Positions 13,101 through 26,176 of a stretch of 64,000 bases of DNA are shown here, one piece after another. The translations under genes and the position numbers were made by a program. The stretch comes from Lethocerus indicus (taxonomy: Eukaryota > Arthropoda > Insecta > Hemiptera > Belostomatidae): contig JACDQD010000005.1 in assembly GCA_019843655.1 (NCBI GenBank), positions 13,729,575 through 13,793,574 on the forward strand, given 5' to 3'. Every line of letters begins with the position of its first letter. Within the stretch, counting starts at the first letter, position 1. Below the pieces are notes generated by a model. The model was not told the origin of the DNA. It did no database searches and was given only the letters and a program-made list of their open reading frames with translations.

Positions 13101-16100
13101 ACAATGAAAACGACTAGTGGATTCTAGCCCAAAACTAGTTCCAGCTTTTATTGTGTCCTCTTCAAGTTGGGCAATAACATCTTGATATGGTATTAAGGAT
13201 CCATTTCTATCCACAGGACTTTCCATTAAACATTCCATTAGAAGTGGTAAGTACGGTCGAAGGTTCTTGTTCACTTCACTACTGTCCATAAGGACAAATA
13301 TCTGCAAATTAAAAAGAAACATGAGAGAACCAATTAAAGTATCCAAATCCTTGTTACCATGCACCAAAAAATGTCTGTACTACTACTATGATACTATGAA
13401 CTAAAAGAAAGACAACATAGTTTGTTTTATCAAAGTGTAAAATTATTCACAAAACACATATTTGAAATGAAACATACTATGAACATATTATGAAAAAAGG
13501 TGTCCATCTGCCTATATATTCACATATTGTCAAATAGAAATTGTTCAATTTGAAACTAGATTTTATAAATATATCAAAAGTAAAATTAGGTTTACATGCC
13601 CACATTTTTATTTAAATATATTAAATAGGACACTTATTAGTCCTACTTTAGTTTTAGAAAAGTACTTAAAAATATAGAACATGCATTCTGTTTCTAAAAT
13701 TATGTCAAGGAATTATACTCATTATTTGAACTCAAAATTATTTTCTTATCAATATTAGCAATTTAACTGATACCATCCTCAAAAGTTCAAGGAGGCAGAT
13801 ATTAAATCTTATGAAGGGTATAATTTCATATTCTATATACAACTGTATTGACAGTATTTATTGAGTTCACAAAGAAACCACTGGTAGATATTCAATCAAT
13901 GTATCCTAGTTCATAACAGAACTCAATCAAACTGAGTATTTAAATATGCACAACACATACAACATACTTAATACATATAATATTTTTCAATTAATTATAA
14001 TAAAATGAAATGCATTTTTCTTGCATGGTTCTTCTTTAAACAAAAAGTTTGTTGTTACTAACAGTGTTGTAAAATGTTACAACAACATCATTTCCACTGG
14101 TTTTAATTCCGGTTTTTTTTCTCATTGCTCTAATGAGAGCAATTCAGACGGCGATATGAGACAATATTGAATAGTAGTTCTTAGCGGTATGGTATATAAT
14201 ATCTTCCTTTAAACAGTTGTATAAGGATTCAAAATAAAATTCTCATTGATGACTATGATTGTCTTGCCAACAAAATACCAGTCTCATGTTAATTGTGCTA
14301 TATAATTTTTGGATGCACACATCAACACAAAAAGTGCTCACTCATCAAAAAAGTAAAATCCTAAACTCTTGGTGGATCTAAGAAGATAATGTAATAATTT
14401 ATAGAATGATTCACAATTCTAAACCAGTTGTTTTTGTAAACAATACTTACATACACAAAATTGGTCTGTAAATGATCCAACTGCATGTAGACAGGTACTT
14501 CATCCATGTTAAACCTTGGATCTTGCTGAGCTGAATATGATGAAAAACAATTTATGGTGTGGAAATGTATGGTGTTGATGTTTGGTATGGGAACACATGT
14601 GAGCATATCATCAGGGGGTGGAGTCTGAAAATGACCAAAATATAACCAAATTAAACAAAATAAACAGTAGTGAATGTATGTACCTAATACTAACTTAAAG
14701 ATAAATGTGACATCAATTGTATAAGTACAGTCCTGCCATTCTAACATGTCATGTTAATCAAAAACTTTTACTCAATAGTAACTGTCAACAGCAATTCTAT
14801 TTGACATATTAAATTTGATTTAATTAAATTTAATTTAATAGATTCTTTAAGTAAGGTAAAACAGACTAATCAGAAATAATAATAGCGTGCTGTTAAAGTT
14901 AACAGTTTAAAACTTTAAACAAAAAAATCTTACATCATTAATTAATGAGGCCTCAGTAAGTTCTTTTTCTTTCTGTTTCAAACCTTCAGGTCCTAGTTGT
15001 TCACAACGTGCTTTAACTCTTTCTTCTTCTTTCTTCGCCATTTTCATTTGTTTTTCAATACTCGGTATTCCTTTAACAGTTACACTGTGCCCCTCAATGA
15101 AATACTTCCTCAACAAATCTTCCCAAAATTCAGATGTTTCTTTTTCCATTCTTTCCAACTCAGCAACTTGATTCAGTCTTTGGTTCAACTAAAGTAAAAT
15201 ATGAATTCAATACTTATTTGAAAATATCAAATTTCTGTAACCATTTGAAAAATAAAGTACATACAAAAGCAATTGCTGATTCACAAATTAAAGGAAACAA
15301 ATATTTGAACATTATTTAATGGTATTTTGGTTATAAGCAATCATACATCATCAACACTGTTCCCATAGAGCATATGGCCAATTGCTACATATGCAATGCT
15401 ATCGTGAGGAGAATTTTCCAAGTGTGTCAAAGTTTCAAGGCGGTGTCTGTTGATCACAGTTGACAGCCTCTTCATATCCAGGGGTTGATTTGCTGCTAGT
15501 ATGGTGTTAAGAACTTCTGTCAACTTATTTTTCACCAAATCAAGTTTTTCAACAGGTACATTTTCAAACTGGATCATAAGGAGTGATTCTGAATTTTCAA
15601 TTATTGAGTAACAAACCTGTAAATTAATAAACCAATTTAATAACTCTAATTACATTCTTGAGTATTGCTTAATTTTTTTGTATAAGGTCTTACCTTACTG
15701 GCATACGGATCTGGAATGTCAACAAACTCTTTCGGAAGTGGGCTAACTGAAGTGTCAGTCAAATATTTCAATAAAATTGAACAGGCAGTGAGACTGAAAA
15801 CATATCATATTAATGACTTCAAAATCTGGAAAAATATCTGTCCATATCCATTCATAATCAGCAAGAGAACATAAAAATCATGCATGACAAAATAAAAAAA
15901 GTTTTACCTATAAAGGTCACTCAGTGCTGATGGTCCTCTCCAACCCACATAAACCATACCATTAATCTCTTCATCACTTGCATAGCGTACAGCCAATTCA
16001 GATGATTTTAATAGGGGTGGTACAGGACTCTGCCATGGTCTCACAAAATCTCCACGAGCACCCTAAAATTTAATAAGCACAACTATGCATTTTTACAAGA

Positions 16101-19065
16101 ATCCAAGTACTAATTTAAAAATATATATTCAAGATATTCATTGATATATGACTGCATTCATTCAATTGATCAACAATGTAGTAGTAGCAGCCACCATTTT
16201 AATTGCCCATTGCAAATTCAAATTTCCAACATAGTAAATAAGATTCTAAAACTGATACCTTTAAATAAAACCATACCTTGGAGAGAATTTTCTGTTCCAC
16301 TGGTATAAGAGCTTTTAACACTTGTTCAGGAATTACATGTCCTACTATTATGACACATAAGTTTTCTGGTCGATAGAATTTGTTATGGTAAGCCCGAACC
16401 TGAAAAAAATAGACATATACAACAAAATGTAAGTGAATAAAGTCTGCAACTACCCTACTAAATATTATTTGGTTCATTAATAAATTAGTTATTTGTAACC
16501 TTATTATATTTATGGATTTATTTAGAAAGGTTTAAACATGACAATTTGATTCCCTGCACAAATGAGTTAATTTAATATGAAGATAAGTGAAAGTAGTGCA
16601 CTAATTAACTAAAATTAAACATTAAACCATAATGTACCATTTATATAGAAAAAAATTTGGGTTGAAATGCAGCCAAAGGGGGTCCCAATTATAAGACAAC
16701 AGCTAACTATGGACCTATTTGGCAACATTAGCTTTTTTGTTTGTCTGTGTTATGAGAGTAATGAAAAAGTACTTGAAACATGTATGGACCTTGGTTTGAT
16801 TGCTCATATGTGTATGTCTTGAATGTGGAAAGAATATCTCTCGAACTATGTTCAGATAAGACAGGTGAGTTTGAATGGATTTATATAACTAGGGCTGCAC
16901 CTTCCTATCATGTAAAAAAGTGTTCATTAATAGAGTATTATGAACAGTATCTCTACTTTGTCAGTATAGAGTATATTTCTTATCGAAGTATGATGTCATA
17001 CATTGCTTTGATATATCATGATAACATCATGTCTGAAACTATCGATACTACCTGCTTGCAATATCACTCTGGGGGCCCCTGTTCGGCATTTTGAACAAAA
17101 TTTGTAATCAAAATATCTGAGCAATTATTTATGTCTCATTAGATTTACCTTCTCATTAACAGTACTTTCTCTGAGATTCTTCATTATACCTCCAGTCTCT
17201 GATTTATACCCACAATGCCCAGGATACATCTCTCTGAGGAGAGCAAGGTTAACTCTAGATTCTCCTGAGTTTTCTCTACCCTGCATCTCTGTGTATACAA
17301 CTCCTACATCACGTCCTTCACCATTCACATGATGAACCTCAGTAATAAAAGCAGAATCCTGAAAAGAAGACTCAAACTCATTAACAATTAATAGCAAATA
17401 ATTACTAGTAAATTCCAATTTTATTTTGCATTAGACATCTGAATTACATTTCTTTCTGTTGTAATAAAGCAGAACACCTTAATAATTTATGACTTCTATT
17501 GAAGAATAATAAAAAGTTAATATCAGCATTTAAGATTTAGTAATGTAATTTATGGTCATTAGAAATATGCATTCAGATATTTAAATGTATTTAACACACA
17601 AATAAGAATGGTTTTGGCACATTTGGGTAAAGTGAAAAAAAGAAAATTTTTTTCAATATTCAATGACACCAGCAAAAAGTCTAAAAATCAGTAGAAGACT
17701 GTTAGTGAACACAAACCAGTATTACACAAAAATGTAGTTTTTATTACATACTGTCAATGTAGGATATAGAATGTGGTCAAGATAAATGGGCATTAGGGAT
17801 AAAAATCCTTCACTTCCAGCAGTAGTTACAGTATAGCAAGTATGGTCCGTATCTGGCAACAGATAAAAGATATCAATTGCATATGAAACAATACAATGAA
17901 TGCACAAGAATTATTAGAAACAGAAAATGTTATTGAATATAATGGTATCAGGAACTACCTGTCCACGCATTTGTTCCAGATGCCAAACACCTGTTAGCCA
18001 AAAGGTCCAATACACCCTTGTAGGGGTATTTTTCACTCCCCAAAAATATAAGATGCTCCAATGTGTGTGGTAAGCCATCATCATCATGTGCTTCTGTAGC
18101 TGTATTTAAAAAAGCAAAACAGAAAACAATACAATTGCAACCATTTCTATGAATACTACATACTATAAATAACTATAATTAATCCCAGAAAAATTATAAT
18201 TAAATTGAAATAAATAAAAACTGTATTTATGAATAACATGAATTGTGTTAAAATTAGTACTATACATTTCCAAACAAATTTGTTATTATTACAGGTTCTG
18301 TCATGTTACTACTGTATTACTGTCAATGAGATGATACTCTATAGAGTAGCAGGTATTTTATTAGATTCATAAATTATACATCACTATGAAATACATAACC
18401 ACACAGACATTTTTAGGACATAAGCATGTAGCAAACTGGGGTTGTCAATGAAAGTATATACTACAATTAAAATTTTATTATTTATTTATTTGGTATTGTA
18501 ATCAACATTAATAAATAAATATGCACTTTATTGAATAAATCTAAAATTTAAAATTTCACTTTAACTAATTTTACGTGTTTTTATGTGTGCATACATATTA
18601 TAATTATCAGAGTTACAGATTCATGCAAAACAATATAAAAACATATCAAAGATCCTATGACTCATTATCGCTCAGCTACATGGGAGGTCACCGGGATCAT
18701 TAACTCCCACTCCACGGAAAGTAATAAGTAAAAGTTCTACTTTACGAACAATAAAGAGCAGGCGCTCGTAATGGGTTCAGAAAGGGAGAGGTATAGTTTA
18801 AAGCGCATGTTCAAATCCGCGCAAATCTTTTACGGTTTTTATATGGCTATTTTTGTTTTGTTCACGTCAGTCGAACAAAATACTTACCCAGGCAGAAGTA
18901 ACCGTTAACAACGGGGCCTTCAACCTCGGCGATTATCACTGTCAAGCCGGTCTGAGTAGACCGGTATTTGTGAACGGGGATCACTCCGTTCGCGGACAGA
19001 GTGCAGATCATTTCAAAATTTCCGAATTTAACGGCACTCGGCTGCGAACCGTCGATGGGAGCCAT
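10190..19065 (-). CDS. M16 zinc metalloprotease, C05D11.1-like, 18 coding exons
   Basis: The joined exons give 1,027 aa, about the expected size for this presequence-protease-like M16 subgroup. Exons: 19065-18888, 18099-17959, 17852-17752, 17358-17149, 16399-16277, 16062-15908, 15793-15694, 15616-15347, 15188-14934, 14624-14451, 13301-13065, 12979-12799, 12607-12355, 12227-12041, 11531-11388, 11189-11029, 10498-10346, 10250-10190. All borders are GT–AG and every phase matches. The inverted zinc site HTLEH lies at residues 71–75 (His71, Glu74, His75). Glu164 in GVVYTEMQG is the likely third zinc ligand by analogy with presequence protease. The start has good context (CAACCATGG). The first residues do not look like a mitochondrial presequence, so a cytosolic peptidase is more likely; substrates are unknown. 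One donor, at 10,345, is the weak GTGTGT, and the last exon is the least certain. Confidence 0.92.
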
Positions 19066-20021
19066 GGTTGAACGGTTTTATAGAAAAAAAAATCCACAGC
19101 ACCAACAGAAAGAGCTCAGTAAACGATAACACTCGTGAATCGACTTCGCACCATTTGTTCCGAGCAGGTTTTATTCGGGTCAGTGATACCAATTTTAAAA
19201 GTATTCCACCGAAAATTCCCACCTCCCTACAAAATTCGGATTACTACGATTACTTGTAACGAAAATTTTTCATACAGTTATTTGAAATAATTATTAAAAT
19301 GTAATTTTCGGTAGTAAAATACACATCCATTAATGTTTTATATCAATATTTTTTAATTCAATATAACCCTCTAATGAACATCAGACAATCACTATACAAA
19401 CATTTTGTTTTCTGTTTATTTTAAAATTAGTTACACATTTTAGTTGTAACTTTTGAAAATATGATGGAATATATAATGTAGAATGCAATTCATTAGTTGT
19501 ATCTCTATCAATTGTATATCAATCAATGTTGAACTGGATTAATTTAATTGAGAAATGAAAAATATAGAATAGAATAGTTAATAGAAAATTCTTTAAAATT
19601 GACACATTTTAGTCACAGTTTTTATTATCTTTTACTTCACATCTGAGTGTGTCTGCAACACTAATAAACTATTTAAAGAACTTCACACCATAAGTTTGCC
19701 TATGGGTTTACAGCTACAAAATATTGAATTTCACACATTCACTAAATGTTACTTAACTCTAAAATATAATCCAGTAAAATAAGAAGTTGGTTCTTTTGAT
19801 TTATCAAAAATATTTATTTCCATTAATGCTATGTCATGAAATATTAGATTTTTAAAACACTTACATTAAAAAGCATCTTTGTGTAGGATTTGGCACTAAA
19901 AAGTAGGAAAAAATGGAACAGATAACATGACTTGCCTTGTGGCTCCATCTAGTGTCGATAATTTATGTCGTTATTTCAAAAGCTGTAATTTGTCTATTCC
20001 TATAATTATTATTACAAATCT

Positions 20022-20080
<59 letters not shown>

Positions 20081-20545
20081 TCCTAATCTAATGTATTATT
20101 AACAGTAGGATAATAAATACAATAGGGTATCACAAAATGTGGTCTAGCGTTTCTTTTTTCTTTGCATGGGAAACCATATAACAGAATATTTTATACCCTA
20201 CCCTTAATCTATCCTTAACTTATCCTAAACACCAAAGGTGCATATATTTTACATGGTGCAGGTTCGATTCTCACTACAATCAAATCTGCACCATCAGTAA
20301 TCTCAATGACTCATCTCAATATAAAAACTCTCAGTGGCTCATGTCTTTTGACACCAAAACTGATATACATTTTTCAATGCTAACATAACTGCATACAATA
20401 TGAAGAATGAGTCATTATTTTCAAATTTTTATGATCAAAGTTGGTTTTATTAATATAAAATTTGAATTATTTACATTACTTATATTTACAAAATCCTTCA
20501 CAGAATTCCATTATCTCCTGGTTGAAAATAATACACATGTACCAT
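19066..20545. other. Spacer between M16 gene and RPA12
   Basis: About 1.5 kb of mostly AT-rich DNA upstream of the M16 start and downstream of RPA12. It should hold the M16 promoter, but I see no clear TATA box or initiator. It contains an (AT)n microsatellite at 20,025–20,076. The RPA12 poly(A) signal candidate is at 20,446–20,451 (minus), about 95 nt past its stop. Confidence 0.5.
20025..20076. repeat. (AT)26 microsatellite
   Basis: Pure AT dinucleotides over 52 bp, directly visible, in the spacer between the M16 gene and RPA12. Confidence 0.97.
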
Positions 20546-21728
20546 CTATGAATTTTCAGTTTCTTTGTATCTGAAAAATAAAATTAAATGGGATAACATT
20601 TGAGACACATCAATCATGATTAATAATAGTATTTAAATTCTGATAATATACATTGGTGAAATGAATAAATAAAGAGCACATAATATAAAAACATGACCAT
20701 CACTGTCATAATTTTATGGTCGTACTTATAACCACACTTAATAACCATCGATGACCAATGTATTCTACAACAGTAGAAAGTAAGCACACTCTGATGATTA
20801 CAAATATTACAAAATAACACATTTTGTGCACGTACTTGCATTTTGTGCACGTGTAGAACACAGTCTGTCCTTCATCAGCAGACCTAAGCTGTAAAGTAGC
20901 ATAAGACATTTTGTCATTATCACACTTTGGACATTTTCGCTCAACTATAGGACCTTCATTTTCACCATCCTTCTTTTTGCCTATTTTAGCCACAGCCTTT
21001 GAATATGAGTTGAAATGGATGACATAGTTGGACTCCATGGAACCAAACACTGCAGGATGATAAGAAACAAAATAGCAACACATTATTAAAATATTTACAC
21101 AGAGAAGTATTTATGAGATAAACTCTCAACTGTCTCAATGTATAAATGTCACTATGCAAATAGATGTCACATAGGGAGAATGAAACATACTATTTGTTTA
21201 GAAGTGAAAAATAAAATATTACAATATGTAAGATATTACAATAAAGATATCTGACTTTAAGTGCTAATTCATTTTTTAAATGAGACCAATGAAATTACCT
21301 CATTGAAATTGTATATATTTTTAAATCTAAGAATGCAAGCAAAAAAATGAGTTACTCGAATAAGCCATTTATTCTGGTTCTACTAAAATGTAAGTTAGCT
21401 TGTTGGATTCAAGTTTGTGACAAAATGCTGAACAATGGCATGAATATTGTAAGACTTGGATACCCTAGAACATAACATTAAGACCTCCCTAGTTGAAGTA
21501 AGCACTACTATATGTTACACTTTTGGATTACCTAAAATATGATTTATACAGGTTCGCCAGAAAGGAATTTTGTAAACGTTAACTGAAATAAAAATGCAGT
21601 ATACCTTCTGGGCCATAGTTTTTCTTGCACGTATAACATTGAACTGTTCCTATATCCTGAAGAAGTGGTAATATTGAACCACACTCTGGGCAGAAACCGG
21701 GTTCCCTCGCGTGATGCATACTTAACAT
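20546..21728 (-). CDS. RPA12: DNA-directed RNA polymerase I subunit RPA12 (POLR1H/ZNRD1 type)
   Basis: A small Pol I subunit that takes part in transcript cleavage and termination of pre-rRNA synthesis in the nucleolus. Three exons, 21728-21605, 21049-20836 and 20570-20546, give 120 aa, the usual length. The N-terminal zinc ribbon uses Cys13, Cys16, Cys31 and Cys34. The TFIIS-like C-terminal ribbon uses Cys81, Cys84, Cys109 and Cys112. The motif RSADEGQT (residues 97–104) carries the acidic Asp–Glu pair of the cleavage hairpin. These features separate it from Pol II RPB9. An in-frame TGA lies shortly upstream of the chosen ATG, and the next in-frame ATG is only three codons later. It starts about 890 bp from the divergent neugrin gene. 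Confidence 0.94.
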
Positions 21729-22616
21729 TTCAAAAACTTCAGCGTGATTACAGTCAATGAAACCTCCTCAGGAAAAAACCTAATTTTATCAGATGAACCA
21801 ACATTAGGGTTCTTCAATAGTAATCTGCATAGAAAACGTTACGTTTTATTATTTTATTAAAAATGAATATATAGAGAAGGCATTTATTGTAATGAAAAAA
21901 GTAAAACATAATTTCGCTATGGATGTCGATAAATATAATACTTTAATGAATTACACGTATTATTTACGTGAAATATGTTATATTAATTATCAATTAACAG
22001 TTAGATTTTAAAGTAAATAAAATGCCCGAGAACTTTTTCGTGATTATACTATTTGTAATAGAGCAGCAAACTAAGGATATTACTTCTAACAATTCAGAAG
22101 GTTATATTTGAACATGATGTTTTACTTCGTACGTGCTTGAATTGAAATGGTAACTCGCAGTTAATTTAGTTCTTACACACCTTCAACATTAGAAACTTCA
22201 TAAACTGTAAACTAGTGTGGGGAGGTGAAAGAAAACAGCGGAAACGAACGAATAAATTGTTTAAATTTGAACGTCAATTCTTATTCATTACTAATCTGGA
22301 TAATAAACTACCTGGTTAATAACAGGGTTTGTATTTAACGCTCGTACAAGAAACTACCGATCTCACAAAACTTATTATTTCTAAAAGTTGAAGTAAATGT
22401 AATTTGAAAATGTAGAAGGAACCAATCTGATTTATAATACATAATTCTGTTTTGGTAAGGTAAACTTAAATGCCTCTGCCTGTGTGTAATTCCATGGAAG
22501 AAAAACTTTTAACCTTTCTCAGGAAGTATTTTTTCTTCCTGAATGTACTTTAAAGTGCTTGCATAGAATAGAAAGGATGAATTTAGCATTATAATTTTTC
22601 CCTCTGTGATTTTCAG
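21729..22616. promoter_or_regulatory. Shared divergent promoter region, RPA12 / neugrin
   Basis: The two start codons point away from each other across 888 bp, so both promoters must lie here unless a far upstream exon exists. The neugrin ATG directly follows a good 3' splice site (TTTTCAG at 22,610–22,616), which suggests a non-coding first exon of neugrin inside this region. No TATA box stands out. Confidence 0.55.
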
Positions 22617-24554
22617 ATGAATCCCTCAACCTGGCAAAAAGTGAGATCTGCGTTTTATTTAAGTGTACATACGTATAGAACAAAAGTTAAAAAAAAAGGA
22701 AACGGTATCAAAGGCCAATGGAACATCTTATCAAAAGACTTGCCAGATCTAAAGAATGCTAGTGAAGAGAGCTTAGAAAATATGGAGCCGGATTTCATGA
22801 ATCTCTCAAATTTTACTGATCATCATGAAAGGTTTTAATATTTTATTTAAAATTTGCCATTCAACTTATTTTTATGAATTAATAAGTCAAAAATAAATAC
22901 ATATTCTAACTTATTTTTAATGTATTGTAATCCAGTAGTAATTCTTGTGAATTATTTATTACATTTAAAAAACAAGCTACTCCTCCTTCAGATTGTTTTT
23001 ACCTTTGCTTAACGTATATTAACCAATATAAAGTCTACAGTGCACATATAATTTAATAATTGTTAAATTAGTTGTTTTTAAGAGTTATGAAATCAAATAA
23101 ATGTGGACGTGGGATTAGTTAAGTTGCAACATACTGAATTAGTTAAGAGTTCACAAACACTTGAAATGATAATTGCATAGAAGTTATAATTTTATTTAAT
23201 TATTACTTCTATTTCAGGGAAATGGCAAAAATAAAAAAAAAGATAAATTATTATAATACAGAAAGAAAATATTTTAAGAAAGTCCAAAATCCAAATATGC
23301 TTACTTGGTCAGAAAAGGAACAAATAAGGCTTTTACATCACAATGAACCTGAAATATGGACTGCATCAAAACTTTCCGAAAGTTTTCCAGCTACTGAAGC
23401 AATAATAAGGGTGTGTAGGGAAGGAGTTTTTACATTCCAATCACTGATACTTTCATGATAAATCAAAATGTGAATAAATGGCAAAATTTGTTACACTTCT
23501 TGTGTTAATTAAACAATATCTTTTTAAAGGAATATTAAGGACAATTCTTAATACACCAATTTATGAGTGATCAGTATTACATTTAACAGTGTGTCTATTT
23601 CATAGAAACTTATTCTGAACAAATGGCAACCAAGGAATCCTGACAGAATCAGTAAGCATGATCAGTCTGTAGCCGCAAACTGGAAAGCTTTTAAACTTGG
23701 GAAGTTAAATGTTCCAGATAAAGAATTTGAAAATCACTTAAAACTTTTTACTACAAGAGAAAAAACTCCTTTGTACACTGAAGGTATCTGATTACATTTA
23801 TTCAATTTTATTTATTACTTTAATCTGATAAAGTAAATTAAAGTTATATTAAACATTACTAATTGTCTCATCACTTGTGTTTTAGTGGTATTTGTTATGT
23901 TAGGAAATATTAATTTATCTATTTTATTTATTATTTATTTTTGAAAAGTAACGCTAATTTTCAGGTACGTGTAAAAGCAGATCTAAAGAAAAAAATAATA
24001 TGGTGTTACCTCCTAGTGGTGAATTTTCAAAAATCATTACTGATTATAAGGCTAAGTGTAATAAAAGTTATGAAATAAAAATAGATGCAGATGTCAAAAT
24101 CCCCAAGCAAAAATTGCAAATCACTGCTGAGGATACTGGTCTTATTGTTCCAAAAGATAGTATTAAAAGCAGAAGAAACAATTTGTATACATTAGACGAA
24201 CTGAGAAAAAATGTTGAAGCAAATTATTCCAATGAAGAAATGTCTTCAGAATCAGAGAAGGCATTTTTGAAGGGTTCTGTTGTTGATGAACACATCTTAC
24301 CAATGTCGAACTTGGATAGCGAAGAAGTCATTAAATCCAGAATTAAAGAAACAGGTGTAATTAATAAGAAAAGTGCAGAAAAATACAGAAAAATTGAAAT
24401 CACAAAAGTGAAAACTTACTCAGAGAATTACTTAACCAAAATAGAGATTCCAAAGGATAAATGGAAAGATAAAGGCACTTATAGAGTTAAAGATTGTTAT
24501 TATGATGAACATGGAGAATTTTTATACCGAGTCCCAGGCATGAAATTTGAATAA
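22617..24554 (+). CDS. NGRN: Neugrin-like mitochondrial rRNA/translation factor
   Basis: In mammals neugrin is a mitochondrial matrix protein needed for 16S rRNA and mitoribosome function; the role here is by homology. Exons 22617-22831, 23218-23410, 23606-23783 and 23965-24554 join in phase to 391 aa. The N-terminus is rich in Lys/Arg with few acidic residues, as in a mitochondrial presequence. The core neugrin segment starts near residue 100 (LTWSEKEQIRLLH) and runs across the exon 2–3 join. The C-terminus (about residues 366–388) has the family motif YDEHGEFLYRVPG. The middle is lysine-rich, low in complexity and diverged. Exon 2 ends in a weak GTGTGT donor. The ATG abuts an acceptor-like site, so a 5' UTR intron is likely. 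It is transcribed divergently from RPA12. Confidence 0.88.
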
Positions 24555-24562
24555 GCTGGTAG

Positions 24563-24663
24563 AATTAATTTTTAAATGTCCTCGTGACTGATAGTAATTA
24601 ATTTTTTAAATGTCCTCGTGACTGATAGTAATTAATTTTTTAAATGTCCTCCTCACTGATAGT
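24563..24663 (+). repeat. 34-bp tandem repeat, three copies, in the neugrin 3' UTR
   Basis: Three copies of a unit starting AATTAATTTTTTAAATG and ending CTGATAGT, at 24,563–24,595 (33 bp), 24,596–24,629 and 24,630–24,663. Copies 1 and 2 differ by one base in a T run. Copy 3 has two changes (CCTCAC for CGTGAC). It begins 8 bp after the stop codon. Confidence 0.93.
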
Positions 24664-24930
24664 AAAAATGTTAACGCATTAAAAGAGATAAATGAATCTT
24701 GTAATATACATATTCCAGTGTTAAAATAAACCCTGTTCCAACCTAATAAACTCATTGGTAAGCTGTACAAACAGATTAGGTTAATGTAGTAGCAAGAAAA
24801 ATCTTTAAATGAAAACATTTCTAGTAAAAGAATACTAGTGATAATATACAGAAATCTTAAAATAAGAAAATTATTATTAAATAATTGTTCTGTATTTTTG
24901 TGTGATACACTTGTATGTATAATTTGTACC

Positions 24931-24936
24931 AATAAA
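24931..24936 (+). terminator. Neugrin poly(A) signal
   Basis: AATAAA on the plus strand, about 380 nt past the stop and followed within about 25 nt by TGTGTTT, a typical downstream GT-rich element. An earlier AATAAA lies near 24,724. Confidence 0.6.
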
Positions 24937-24959
24937 AAGATATATATACAAAATGTGTT

Positions 24960-26099
24960 TATTTACATATCCAGGATCGTTCCACATTAATTCCATTAGA
25001 TAGCATAATTAGAGAAGGGTTTGGATTACCATGTAAATGAATTTTTTACATAACATGTAAGAGAAAAATGTGGATCTTAGGTGACTTCCTTAGAGTAAAA
25101 TTTACTCTTGATTGCAAGGTAAATGTGATAATTTAAGGAACAGGATTATTTTCTTACAACATTTATTAACAACAATAACAATAATTCATTCACACTGTCA
25201 ATTATAGGAATTTGCAACACTTAACAAATATTTATATATTAACTTATTACATAAATAATACTGCACTGAAAACATATAACTATGAAAGCACTATATTTTA
25301 TTTGCAGCTACACACTAAATAATTTAATGGTATAAATTTTTCAGCTATATATTTCTATTCTGCCGTGAACAATCTTCCATTATTGATTCAATTAATGAGA
25401 ATTATAAAAATATTTTTTGGCACAAAACTGGATTAAAATACTAGGAAGAACAATGTCAGTATAGTGACATAATTGGCAAGTAAAAATCAAAATAATTTTA
25501 ATATAGAAAAATCAGTCATTATGTACAACTAAGAAAAATAATTAAGTTACATTCAATGTTTTAAATGTTGAGCCTTTTGTGTTCACTTACCACTATAGGA
25601 TGTCACTGACAGACACCAATGACTCAGGGAAACTATTATGGATGAAGTTCATAAATAAATAATACATTCATCTTCAGGTACATATAAATGTTTTGCTTCT
25701 GTAGGCCAATATGTACATATAATTTATAAGTATTTCTGATATATTAGTAGAGGCCAACAAAAGAAAAAAACACTTAAGGAGTCCAAATTGTAATGCTGCC
25801 AGAATTCTAAAAAAATTACAGTATGAATTAAAAGTTTTGAAGTTATCTTAATTTCATATTAGATGCCCATGAAGTGCCCTTAAGACAGTGGCAATACATT
25901 TTATGTACTTGTAAATTATGTATATGCTTCTATATGTAAGGTGGATACAAAAAGAACTGGGAAGTTCCCTACATCAATAAGCATTATAAATGAAATAATT
26001 CTACTTCCGACAGACCAACAGTATAACTATTACCCAATATGAATTCCTTACAACGAATATATAACCAACACTACTAAGTAGGCATTCATGACACTTTTT
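24960..26099. other. Convergent intergenic spacer, neugrin / LRR gene
   Basis: AT-rich sequence between the 3' ends of neugrin (plus) and the LRR gene (minus). A candidate LRR poly(A) signal is at 26,100–26,105 (minus), 72 nt after its stop. A good-looking minus-strand acceptor at about 25,807 (TTTTTTTAG) might belong to an alternative LRR 3' exon. No other gene is seen. Confidence 0.5.
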
Positions 26100-26176
26100 T
26101 TTATTTTTTGCAGTAATCAGAACATAAAGAATACAGCCAGATCAAAAGAGTGATTCAAAATCACAGATAATAATGC

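Noticed and set aside
18862..19259. Plus-strand open frames of 72 and 63 codons opposite the first M16 exon
   Set aside because: Antisense shadows of the conserved first exon and its upstream region.
20255..20300. GGTTCGATTC, a match to the internal B box of tRNA genes and SINEs
   Set aside because: No A box at the right distance and no pairing acceptor stem; a single box is not enough for a tRNA or SINE call.
20546..21728. Identification as Pol II subunit RPB9
   Set aside because: The N-terminal ribbon (GFCPECGSILPLL) and the spacing to RSADEGQT fit Pol I RPA12; RPB9's characteristic N-terminal sequence is absent.
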